Source of the DNA: Vandiemenella viatica
Lineage: Eukaryota > Arthropoda > Insecta > Orthoptera > Morabidae
Assembly (NCBI GenBank): GCA_031002005.1
Contig: CM061918.1
Coordinates: 65,196,531 to 65,260,530, forward strand
Reading direction: 5' to 3'
DNA: 64,000 nucleotides
The notes under the pieces were generated by a model. The model had not been told where the DNA came from, did no database searches, and saw nothing but the letters and a program-made list of their open reading frames with translations. How positions within the stretch are numbered: position 1 is the first letter of the stretch; each line of letters opens with the position of its first letter. Of the stretch, positions 11,600 through 22,294 are shown piece after piece. A program made the position numbers and the translations under genes.

Positions 11600-12535
11600 C
11601 AGCAGCTCAATAAGAATTTCTGCCAACAGAGGGTGAAACATAATTTCTATCCTAAGCATCTTGGCATTACCTTAGACCGCTCCTTAACATTCAAAAAACA
11701 CTTCGAAAACACAAGTCAGAAACTGAAAACATGAAACAACATCATGAAGAAGCTAGCTGGTACTTCGTGGGGAGCTGATGCGGACACACTACGAACAACT
11801 GCTCTCACCATGGTTTTCCCTGTTGATGAGTACTGTGCTCCAGTGTGGCAATGTAGTACTCATACTAGAAAAATCGACGTCCACCTGAATGAGTGTATGA
11901 GAGTAATAACTGGCACCCTAAAATCCACACCAATGCCCTGGTTGCACCTGATCAGCCAAATACCACCTCCAGAGATAAGACACCAAGAAGCAACGGCACA
12001 TGGGTGGATAAAACTACACCATCTTGATCATCCACAGGATCTCCCACCCAATCCACGAGGTTCTAAATAACTTACAACCCACTCGTCTTAAATCCAGAAA
12101 TCTGGTATGGCAAGATGTATTTGACTTTGATGTCATGAAAAAATGGCAACAAAGCTGGAACTCCGCATCTGTAAAACATCCAGATATTAAAGATCCCACA
12201 ACTGCCAGGATTCCATCTAAATAGAGGCCAGTGGGTCAAACTAAATCGCCTAAGAACAGGCAATGCCATGATGTATAAGTGGGGTCTTCAGGATTCTCCT
12301 GCATGTGACTGCATGTGACTGCAGTGCTCCTTCTCAGAGTGTGGAGCATATTATCAGGGAATGCCCTCTAAGGAAGTATGCTGGACCATTTGAATATGTT
12401 TTTGGAGCTACAAGTTCCTTCGTAGAATGGCTGGAAGAACTGGACATCAGCTTGTGAACGCTACCAACGTTCTTGTCATTGTATATATTTATTATTGTAT
12501 TAGTTGCTTGCCATACGACAAATAAATAAATAAAT
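11600..12535 (+). pseudogene. 3' fragment of an I/Jockey-type LINE
   Basis: Encodes the end of a LINE ORF2, homologous to the reverse-strand element at 29067-31790. YPKHLGITLD is followed by the region after the RT palm (GTSWGADADTLRTTAL, EYCAPVWQ, CMRVITGTLKS), then a degraded C-terminal zone with WGLQDSP and Cys/His residues resembling the zinc-knuckle end of such proteins. An in-frame TGA at 11732-11734 replaces an expected CGA (Arg). The 3' end is (AAATA)-rich at 12518-12535. The first two thirds of the element are missing, as expected for a 5'-truncated insertion. Confidence 0.85.
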
Positions 12536-14754
12536 AGACAAACAATTTTATGGAAAGAATTTGTTAAACCCTGCATGTTTAACAGCTTGTATGGACATGG
12601 AAAGTTATTTTATAATTGTTATTCAGACTTAATTTTATATAAAAAAATTAGATATTATAACATATCATGAAACCACCACAAAGATACCATGCTAGTGTGC
12701 ATATAATAGCTTTCAGTGTCTTCTTTGTAACGTTAGTAACCACATTGTGGAAAAAAATAGTTCCTTGTTCTCCTAAATTATATTAACAGTTAGTATTATG
12801 TGTTTTAGAAATTTACTAGCTGTACCTGCGACTTTGTCCATGCAGAGTTTGAGATTTGTGCTCTTAAATTACAAATAATAATGTATCAAAGAAATTGTTG
12901 ATATTGCAAGAAACTTGGCTTGGTTAGAGTTTTAAAGCATGGACCTCCTACTAAATTAATTATGTCACAGTTAAAAACACCAGTAGAAAGTAATATGATG
13001 CATTTATTGCGTTCAACAATTATTTTTTTATTAATTTGTGAAAATGTTTTACATTCCAGATTTCTGACTTCACATCAAAGTGAAACATACTCTGTTTTAT
13101 CTACTAGATGCTAAAGACTCTGAAACAATTTCTTGCTGACCAACAAACATTTATTGCATGTATAAGCAAAATCGGCCTGACAGAATTGCGTTCAACAAAA
13201 CATTATTCCATTTTGCAGTGGAATGTAGAAGTTAGACTACAGCACAGTGTATCAGAATGAGATTTAACAAAATACCTAACAATCCAACTCAATACTGTGT
13301 AGTGTGAATTTGTTAGTGATGATACTCTTTACACACACATATATGATTTTGTATATGGAGAAGATAGACTTTAAATTATTACCTATAGATGCTTCACCTG
13401 CCTTAAGTATTTGCAGTGCTTGTCATCATGACAATCCCAAACCTTAGTTATAAGTGGCCCTACCACACATACCGGTATTAAAATAGTTTTATTTTAATAC
13501 CGGTATGTGTGGTGACAGGCCAAGCAAATCAATGGAGTTTAAAAATTTTGTAAGATATTTGATACCTTCACTTTGTTCACAATAGTATCAATTTATTTGA
13601 AAGTAAATGCTTTGGCTGATAAGGTATAAGGAATTTCACTAGTTGTAATATTTATTAATACTTGCAACATGAATGCTATTGAAAAACAAATATACAGTTC
13701 TTATGAACTGCATTTTACAACACACAACATGATTTACTTAAAGTGTAACTCTAACAAACAACTGTTTATCATAATCGTATTTTCTCATGCCAAATTTGGA
13801 CCAGGAATAATTAACATCTACACTTCATAGTTTTTTACGGCACAAAAATTATCTACTCTCGAACACACAAGAGCTACTGTCATGTTTAGATAAATTGAAT
13901 ATTACTTACACTTATTTTGTTTAATTAACATATTCAATTTTTAATGCTCCTATTATATTTATCAAAAATTATTAAATAAATACCCATACTCAAAACAAAA
14001 TGAAAGCAGTAGTAAACTTCTGTGAGAAATGATTCTCAAATACAATCTGTGGAAACATGGTCAACATAACCTAATTGTAAATATAGGAATTATACCTTAT
14101 TGCCTTCTATTAGTGTGAATTATATACATTTATTTCATATGAGGGTGTTAGGCATAAAACAAATGCTGGGGGGCTAGCAACACTTTGCCTAAACTGTCAA
14201 CAATTAAGTTCATGACCTGTATAGCCTTCTGGTCTCTTAATATTTAATAAAGCAGTTTGCTGCGTGTTCGCATTTTAAACCCCAAATGCAAAGGGTACAA
14301 TAAAAAAGTTATCTTGATACAGTTTTAGGATTACAAAATATTTATATTCTTGGAAAGTCCTCTCTTACATTGCCAGTACCAAAACTGCGAATAAAGCATT
14401 GGACAGCAATTCCATTGAAGATTGTCAGATTAAGCACATTCACTTGAGAAGACAACACTCACTAAGATCACCTAACGTTAGTAAAAAAAAACGATTACGG
14501 CATGTTAAGATGTGCCCCAACAATTACCAGCATGGAGCGGTTCACTCCGCGAACCGATGTGAAGTTAACTGTTTGAAAATCATTGAAAGAATGTGCTATA
14601 TAATGACATGAAGTTATCTCTTTGAAAACTATCAAAACACTGGGCATTTTTAAGATGGCTGCAGGTACTTTTATTAACTTTCAGACTTCTAGGACGTCAG
14701 CAAAAACTTTTGATAGTTAATATCTCTAAATGTACTGGATAGTTGCAATTAATA
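12536..14754. other. Gene-free AT-rich spacer
   Basis: No coding exon could be supported. It holds a perfect palindrome (13462-13513, listed separately). At about 12828 a short stretch resembles 53899-53945 (CTAGCTG followed by ACC and CGACTT), probably a dispersed repeat end. Confidence 0.6.
13462..13513. repeat. Perfect 23-bp palindrome with 6-nt loop
   Basis: The arm 13462-13484 is the exact reverse complement of 13491-13513, with AGTTTT between. Each arm contains TACCGGTATT. No poly-T end, so it is not a typical terminator; it may be a tiny foldback element or the two ends of a collapsed transposon. Confidence 0.9.
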
Positions 14755-15150
14755 TATGTACTTCCTGATATCATATTCTATCTATTCCAATTTAATTCAA
14801 CCTTCAAAAGGGTTTCTTTAAGATTAACCTTGAAGTCTCTTACGTCATCAGCTTGCCGCGACTTGCCGCACTTCCTCAACAATTCACAACAATCTTACTT
14901 CTCTTACCAGTGCTTAAACTTTTTACCAAAACCATTATATATTCGTAATCCTCTCAATTTAGGTTATCTTCTGATATATTTTTTTTTTCAATTTTATCTC
15001 TTTTAGTTAAAATCTTTATTTTTTGTCTTAATTAAAAGTGGTAATTAAATTTGGCCTAATTAGTTAATTTTACTTTCAAAATATGCTAGACAGTGCTGAA
15101 TATAGCTGGTGATAAAAAAATCAGCTGTAGTTTTACTCATGTAAGGGAAC
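14755..15150. repeat. Dispersed repeat, left part (related to 49410-49830)
   Basis: Collinear with 49410-49830 at low identity. Shared landmarks include CTATCTATT, GGTTTCT, ACTTTTTA, ATATATGTA and GCTGGTGATAAAA near the end. It stops at about 15150 and resumes at 16355, where the remainder of the repeat matches 49875-50060. The family and coding capacity are unknown. Confidence 0.7.
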
Positions 15151-15229
15151 CAAGATAATAAACAGGATTTAATTTTATTTGAGAATTGGTACGTAAATTT
15201 TGTCATCGTATATGCAAGTTATAAGTCGC

Positions 15230-15396
15230 TTGGAAGTCGCTGCTAGTAGCCAGCGGAAGCAGTATCACGCGATATGTCACGTGGTGACGCCCAGTGTCAG
15301 CACTTTTAGGCTTGGTACAAAGCTAGTCTGCACGCTTTAGTACTTCTTCACTTTTTACGGAACAGCGCGCAGCAAACATGTAGTCTCATACAGAAG
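15230..15396 (+). promoter_or_regulatory. Candidate CpG-rich promoter / first exon
   Basis: This is a short GC- and CpG-richer patch (for example CACGCGATATGTCACG and GAACAGCGCGCAGC) in otherwise AT-rich DNA. It ends in a strong splice-donor match, CAGAAG|GTAAGA, at 15396/15397. It lies 6.6 kb upstream of the second LRR exon copy on the same strand, so it could be an untranslated first exon for the gene. Against this, it sits inside a 1.2-kb segment (15150-16355) that interrupts a dispersed repeat, so it may belong to a transposon. No TATA box is evident. Confidence 0.25.
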
Positions 15397-16354
15397 GTAA
15401 GACACGTAGCAGCCTCGGTTCGATCTCCAAGTCGGTCAAGTCAATTAGTTTATTCTTCAGGTCAATAAGTTTGGTTTCCGAGTTAGTCAGTTTGTCTCCA
15501 AAGGTGTTCAGTCTTTGTTATAGTAATTTCTAAAGTATTCGGTTGGTTTGAAGTTGAATAATATGTCATAAAGTAGCTCAAACTGCCCCGGTGTAACTTA
15601 TTTGGTGATTAGGCTTCCATTTATATGTGTTGGTAGAAGATGCCGCCAGTTATAATAATTATTCAGTCGCCGTTGTATTTCAGTGAATATGTGCATGTGT
15701 GAGAGAGCGGCCTATTTGTGTTAATGGTTATAAAGTAATAAGTGATTTGTAGGAAGCATTTGTTAAAGTAAAAGCAGTAATTATGTGATAACATTGAGCA
15801 GTAAATTCAGTTTAAGTAAGCAAAGACGTGTCATTTTCTCTTCAGGTCAGTTAGTTGGAATCGGACTAAAATGTATGTTAGGTTTTTTATATTAAATGGT
15901 TTGTAACTTATCCGGATCATGTTTGGTCTCAATAACACTCGTAGACTAAGTACCCATAGCCCCACATCCTGATATTGTATTGTTTCATGATAATAATGTT
16001 GGTTTAGTATTTTGGTAACGGACGTTGATACTATAAAGAAGAGGGAACGAAGTTTTATTTCCAAGAGGTAAGCAAGTATAAAATCAATCGCAGTCTGATA
16101 ATCTCTGCGTAATCAAAGATTGTCTGGTGTCAGAATCCTGATATATTGCTAGAATTAACATCTCCTAGCTAATCACCTTCCCCCCCCTTTTTCGGTTACA
16201 AGTAAAGTTTAAGTTAGATGAAAATCCTTAATAATGTTGGATAGTTAATATAATAAGCAATCACTCGTGCATAACACCTCACACCCCATCACACTCAATT
16301 CAAAATTATTTTGAATCTTAGATTTTAGCTTTCCCAACTGTGTGGTTTAAAACG

Positions 16355-16560
16355 TAAGTAAACCATATCTTCTCTTAAACTAAATTTTTCCAGGCATAAT
16401 GAATATACTTAAAAATGATCCTTATGGTGAGCTTTAGTTGCGGAAATGAATGCAAGAAAATTCAGTCAAGTGGAAAACTAGTTTATGTGAAATTTCTATC
16501 TCCTACATAAGCAACATCAAAATTCCTACTGGGGATGGTTAGTAGAAGTGCTTTTGGTGA
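16355..16560. repeat. Dispersed repeat, right part (related to 49875-50060)
   Basis: Continues the repeat interrupted at 15150. CTCTTAAACTAAA, AAAATGAT followed by GGTGA, GAAATTTCTA and TACTGGG occur in the same order as in 49875-50060. Confidence 0.65.
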
Positions 16561-16766
16561 GCTAATAGGTACCTTACAAGTACCCAAAAATAAACAGAAT
16601 AGTATATCCATGGATGGTGCTTGTGTAGTATTCGTTCTACCACAAGGAGTTTATAGCACAACTCATTGTTAGTTCAGTGCCACCTATGTTGTCGACCTGG
16701 CTTGTTCTGTTAATCTACAGTGATTTTTTTTGCTAGCGCTGTTTTGTTATTGTTTCATTTTTGACG

Positions 16767-17712
16767 ATGGAAAGTTTAATTTCAACAATCTGCACCAGTG
16801 AAATTCTATTTTCTACTCAGTAAAAATGCTTCTGAAACTGTTTCAATGTTGAAAACAGCTTACAAAGATGACGCAGTGGGAGAAACTTAAATGTGTGAGT
16901 GGTTTGCTCAGTTTAAAAATGGCAATATGTCGTTTGATGACAAACCTCGTTCTGGACATCCATCAACTGCCCAAATCGACGAAAATGTTGAAAAATTCAA
17001 GAGCTTGTGCTCTCAGACCATCATCAGACAATTGATCAACTGTCAGAGATTAGTGGATTATCTTCGAGTACAGTTCAGCTATTTTAACTGAAGATTTGGG
17101 AATGTAGATGGTTGCTGCCAAGTTTGTTACTCGGGCTCTGACTGGCAATCAAAAAGAACAGCGAGTTGAAAACATTTCGTGATTTGAAACAACAGCCTGA
17201 AATTGATCCAGATTATCTATCAAATAAAATTACTGGTGATGATTCATGGTGCTGTAGTTATGACCCAGAAACAAAGCAACAGTCAAGCCAATGGAAGACA
17301 TCATTGTCACACATGTCACCAAATCAAATCAAACATCAAAATAAGGCTCATTTGGTTTTTTGATGCCAAGGGTGTATTTTATTCAGAGCTTAAAGGCCAG
17401 ATTTGTCACAGACAGGAGACTGGTTCTTCCACCACGACAATGCACCTCCACACACAGCTTTTTCTGTTAGGCAGTTTTTGGCTAAAAATGGCATGGTCCC
17501 GCTGTCCCACACACGTTACTCGCCTGACCTGGCTCTGTGTGACTTTTTCTTATTGCCAGGCATGAAAGAACACCGATTTGATAACAATGAAGAGGCCAAG
17601 AAAAACAAGGGAGTAGCTGTCAGCCATTTCTAAAGATGACTACAGAAATGTTTCAAACAGTGGAAGCACTGGCGGAACAAATGTATTAGTTGTAATGGAG
17701 AGGATAAGGTTG
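16767..17712 (+). pseudogene. Mariner transposase pseudogene
   Basis: A degraded mariner (DD34D) transposase, readable across three frames. The start is ATG at 16767. The helix-turn-helix region includes CEWFAQFKNGNMSFDDKPR and GHPSTAQIDENVEK. The mid part includes TGDDSWCCSYDPETKQQS. The catalytic part includes FFHHDNAPPHT and YSPDLALCDFFLLP, where HDN and PDL..CD carry the second and third aspartates. A C-terminal stretch from 17625 reads ISKDDY in another frame. Several frameshifts and an early stop make it inactive. Terminal inverted repeats are not recognisable. An A-run at 17720-17742 follows. Confidence 0.92.
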
Positions 17713-17779
17713 TTTTGTAAAAAAAAAAAAAAAAAAAAAAAATGAAAATATATAGCTTTTTTTTAAAAAAAAAATCATG

Positions 17780-17970
17780 TTCGAATCCCTCTCTGGGCAT
17801 CCAGATTTTGGTTTTCCAAGGTTTCCCCAAATCACTCAAGGCAAATGCCAGGATGCTTCATTCAAGTCCATGGCCAAATTGCTTCCCATTACTTGTCTCC
17901 AGTCCCATCCAACCTCTAATTGACCTCGATGTTAACAAGGCATATTTTCTTCCCTCCAGACCAGGTTGCA
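17780..17970 (+). mobile_element. tRNA-derived SINE fragment
   Basis: Begins GTTCGAATCCCTCTCTGGGC, where GTTCGAATCC matches the B box of an RNA polymerase III promoter. It then follows a body shared with 27165-27300 and 52130-52275 (CCAGATTTTGG, TTTTCC, AAATCACTC, GGCAAATGCC). No A box or complete tRNA is present. From memory the body resembles a SINE common in orthopteroid insects. Confidence 0.7.
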
Positions 17971-18368
17971 AAACTTGAAATATGTTCGCTGCCACATACA
18001 CCACAAAAAAATCCCACTTTGTGGTATGCCGCATGTGAGAACTCGAGTTACGTACATCTGCTGACATACTTAACTGCCTTGTTTCCTACATTAGTCTACT
18101 ACCTGTCTACTAGTACACCGTATGCAGGCAGAAAGTGCACATTCAGATACTGGATTATCCTGTAGCAGCTCATGCCACCATGCAGAACATGAATCAGATC
18201 AATCATTACTACACAGAACTTTGTTTGGAAACACAACCCCTCTCAGAACTCCATCATTGAGAAACAATATACCGGCAAATCTTGAGTAATGGATATTCCC
18301 TTAGCCTTAACCTCAGCTGTCCTGTTCTCTATCTTAATCTGTGTATCTATCATCATTTCATTCTATTT

Positions 18369-18942
18369 TTTTTTCTTTTTTTTCCAAATCACCCATCTTT
18401 GGGGTACGTCAGATCAATCACTTCTTGGATGCTTGCGTTTTCTTCTTCTCCCAGTATTTCATCATTCTATCTGATCTCTTCCTTCTTTCCTCTTCTGATA
18501 TTTGAATCGGTTTTCTGGTGTTTATCGCAACTTGGAACCTCTTACTTTTGTCTTTGGTTACGGTCTTGGCTGTACCATTCTTTCACATCACTTCGGTAAT
18601 CTGGAGTTCTCTCAGATCCTTTTCCACTTCCTTAAACCAGTTGGGCTTAGTCTTTTTTTATATAAAAGAAGTCAAAGATTTTTTTTGTTATTCTGTTAGG
18701 ATTCATTCGGAATATGTGTCCATAGAAATCAATCCTTTTTTTTCTCATGGTTTCCGAGAGTCTCTCGGACTTTGCGTAGAGGGCTTCGTTTCTGTAGAAA
18801 ACTTGTTTGTTATTCTGGAATTTGGGACCCATGATCTTCCTCAAAATTTTCCTCTCTTTGATTTCCAATTTCTCCATTTGTCATTTCCTCCCTATGACTA
18901 GTGTCTCTGCTGCATAGAGTGCTTCCGGCTTAATTACTGTGC
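18369..18942 (-). mobile_element. 5'-truncated LINE inserted after the duplication
   Basis: Present in copy 2 only. It is flanked by an exact 11-bp target duplication, TCATTCTATTT (18358-18368 and 18943-18953), and copy 1 has this site once (about 347-357). On the - strand it ends in an A-rich tail (the T-rich run at 18364-18385 on the + strand). The reverse-strand frame 18647-18877 encodes a LINE C-terminal piece (IRKIMGP-like start, RKKRIDFYGHIFRMNPNR). Target duplication, tail and 5' truncation together are the signature of target-primed reverse transcription. Confidence 0.9.
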
Positions 18943-19041
18943 TCATTCTATTTATAATACCCAACTTAATTTTTTCTCTACCTCTGTTTCGCCCCTCTTC
19001 TTCCTCTCCTTCTCTGTCTCCCATCTTCATTTCACAGGGGT

Positions 19042-19077
<36 letters not shown>

Positions 19078-21254
19078 TGAGCTACAGTTCCTCCATCAAT
19101 CATATTGTCTTGTGGTGTGCGTGAGAGAGAGAGAAAGAGAGGGAGAGATATTAGAGGGGGAAACTCAGCAACCCTTTCTCCCTCTTCACTCCTATTGAGC
19201 TCAGTTTCTGTAATAACATAGGATTGTAGTCATTGTTACATATCTATTATCTCACCTAAACCATTCAGCAAAAGGCGAGTTACATATAATGCGTAGCGAA
19301 TAACTTTTATAATCACGTTCAACGGTAAAGCACTTTTCATCTCAGAACATAACCTGGTTATATGTCCATTATCTTGATAAACCCATTTAGAAGGGGGCAA
19401 ATCTGATATAATTATATTGCAAAGAACTTTTATAACCATTTTTTTAACAAGAAAGCACTTTTTAAATCAATTCTGAAACATTTTTATAAAAGAAATAAGA
19501 TTTAAATAAGGTTGTTTTTCAGTCATGATGAATTTTGTTGCATTCATTTCCACTAAGAAAGCAGAGAATGACAATCACTTTAAGGTGGTTTTTGTGTGCT
19601 TTTAAAATTTATATAAGGAGAAATTTCAAATCAAAAGAACTCAATATTTTTAGAATTAAGAGCTAGAAAGATAAAATTATGCTTAAACAAAAGAGAAAAA
19701 TTCAGTTAGTAACAAAAATATAACAGTTCAGAGGTAACTTGAAATATAAAGTAAGAAAAACGAAGTTTTAGTGTTGACATATGATAGCATCCACATTAAA
19801 GAATAGTGTTTCCCCGTGGGAATACACCGATGTTCCACGGCGATTCAGCAATAGATAAGCCTAGCCGATATAAAGGAGACCAGTGCAAGGAGTCGGGGAT
19901 AGTTTACAAACAGTTTTACGGCGCTGGCAGTTTTTAAGCAGGTAGTTGTGAAGTTGCAGTACGCGTTGCTCGGTGAGAGTAAATTTCAAAATTTAACTAC
20001 GGAAAGTTCAACTATCTCGCCTCGGAACAAGGTCATGGACTTACTCATTCACTTTAAGGAAACTTTAAGCTAAACTAAGAGAAAGAACTTTGTTACGTTA
20101 GTATAAGAAGTTAATAGAAGCAGTGTTTGAGAACTATAGTGAAGCTCACTCTCATTTTGGGGTTGCAAATAGAAACTATGTTTGCAAGAGTAAATGTTTC
20201 ATCAGTGTTGTGCCTTGAAGAACAACCTGCATCTTCTTACGTGATTTGAAGTTTGATATCACCTTACATGTTTTAAGTGTAATCTGATACCAGTGTTAAC
20301 TTCAGCAAACTTTCAGAATATATTTTAAATTCATAACTACAAGTGACTTTCTTTCATTTATGTATGACCTGTTAGCTATTACATGGTAAACTAATAGCTT
20401 GGTGACCGGTTTAAAGAACTACAGCATCTTCGAGAAAAGGTAACAGTATCAGTTATACAAGCAACACGATCAAGTTCACAAGTAATGTTTGAACCCCATG
20501 CAAGCACGTATTCGTGACACCATCCATTCCAACCAAGAAGATCTTTTCCTGAAATTTTATTGTTTGTTTTGCATCACCGTGCCCTCAGTTTTGGAAAGTG
20601 CAGGTCCTTGTTTTTATTTTCAAATATATTACATAGTTCACTTTTATAGAATACAAGTCTAAGGCAGTTAGACTACTGTCATTTTTTTTTTACATTAAAT
20701 ATGGATCACAATTAGTTACCTGGAAGAGGTGAACTTTTTTCAGTGTTTGTTGAGCAATGCTTTTATGGAGCATGCTTGTTAAGCTTTGTACTGCTGACAG
20801 TTTGTATGTGTATTAAAATTTATTTAATAATAACTATTTATTAGATTTAATCTTGTGTCAAAATTTAGCAAATATGATGTATCAGAAAACCAATTAACAT
20901 CGATTTCATACTTTTGAATGTCTCCTCTGCTGGCATTTATGTAAAAAGTCTCTTAAAGTTTATTAGTATAGTAATTATTATTTGGAAATTTCTCACAAAT
21001 CATGAATATAAATTAAACCATATGCTCTTTCCTCAGTAATTTTATTAAAATAAAGGCACAGTTAAAGTTTGGACTAGTACACCCACATAATGGAACACTG
21101 TACCAGTATAGCTATTGTTTTGCATTGTTTAAAAATGTGTATTATATTTAATTGGAGCATTTATTATTCCCATGTGTGTTAGATTGAGGTTAACATAGAG
21201 AAGATATACGTTAAAGACTTTTCCTACCCTTAATTTGAGTTCCTGTCATGTGGT

Positions 21255-21515
21255 CATGGGCGCCAGCAGGATTACTTTAAGGTGCATCTGTATCTTTTTT
21301 GGACATTATACATAACACTTATTACTTATTAACTAAGGATACTGAATTTATTGACAAGGTGATGAACAAATTTGGACAACAACCTAGGCGCCTCAAGCTA
21401 TTTTTCAAATAGTGAGTTTAATTAATTTTTTTTGTTTATAATCTTTTTCTTTGTATTTCTTTCATAGCAGGGGGGTGCAAGTGCACCCCCTTGCACCCCT
21501 GTCCCGGTGCCCATG
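21255..21515. mobile_element. Short TIR element (MITE), copy 2
   Basis: Copy of 2778-3046 carried by the segmental duplication. The target duplication here reads CATGTGGT on the left and CATGTGAT on the right, one mismatch acquired since. The terminal repeats have also begun to diverge. Confidence 0.85.
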
Positions 21516-21983
21516 CATGTGATTAAAGTTGATTACAGAGAATTCGTAAGTAAAAATATTAGTATTGGAGGTCAAAATCTGTGTTGTCTCCTTTGTTCAA
21601 GCAACAGTGTGGCAATTAAACTTCTATAAAGCAGCTTCCCAACATATTGGTATCTTCTTTAATTGACAAACAGAAAGTTCACTCATGACATTGTTTTAGT
21701 GTGGTGTGTAACTGTTTCCTGAAGTAGCCATAGTATGTCAACAAGAACTTAAACTTTCAAATTACTTGCTTACAAACACGACTACAAGGGTATAATTAAT
21801 TGATAAATATATTTAATTAAGTTGGAGAATCATATCATTGCTTGATATTTGTTAAAAACTAAAATGAAAGCATCTCATCTTCTTTAGTTTTCATTAGAAA
21901 TGGCAAAGACTGTTGAGAAAATCTATAGTTGATTAACAATGAAAATAACCTCTGTTTTGTAACCATGCTGTCTATTTTTGCAG

Positions 21984-22294
21984 TTGCTGAAAAAATTCGT
22001 TGAAAAGTGCCATTCTATCAGGTCACTATCCATTCCATGCAGATTTCTTGATAGCAGACTTAAACCACGTATTTTGGCCGGGCTGCATCACCTGCGCTCT
22101 CTGGAAGTAGCACAGAAATTTGGAAAACACATACCCATTTATTTGGCAGCATTGGCATATGGTTGTCCAGTTTTATCCAGACTGGATCTGTCTGAAACAG
22201 ATGATGTTTCCGTGATGGATTTTGAACAATTTGTTAGGGTTCAATGCAAGACACTTACCCATGCTGTGTTACCATGGAAAATAGATGACAGAAG
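21984..22294 (+). CDS. LRR-protein exon, duplicated copy 2
   Basis: Internal exon of 311 nt, acceptor TATTTTTGCAG and donor GAAG|GTAATT, read in phase 0 with two bases left over. Those two bases plus the first base of the exon at 40656 make an Arg codon, and the frame then runs on to the stop at 48098. This shows the exon belongs to the downstream gene, across an intron of about 18.4 kb. It encodes about 103 residues with three or four leucine-rich repeats (SIRSLSIPCRFL, HHLRSLEV, CPVLSRLDLSETDDV). Cysteine-containing LRRs of this spacing are typical of F-box/LRR proteins that select substrates for SCF ubiquitin ligases, but the partner is unknown. The upstream exon is not identified. Confidence 0.85.

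Noticed and set aside
17780..17800. GTTCGAATCC as part of a tRNA gene
   Set aside because: No A box, anticodon arm or acceptor stem is present. It is the B box of a SINE.
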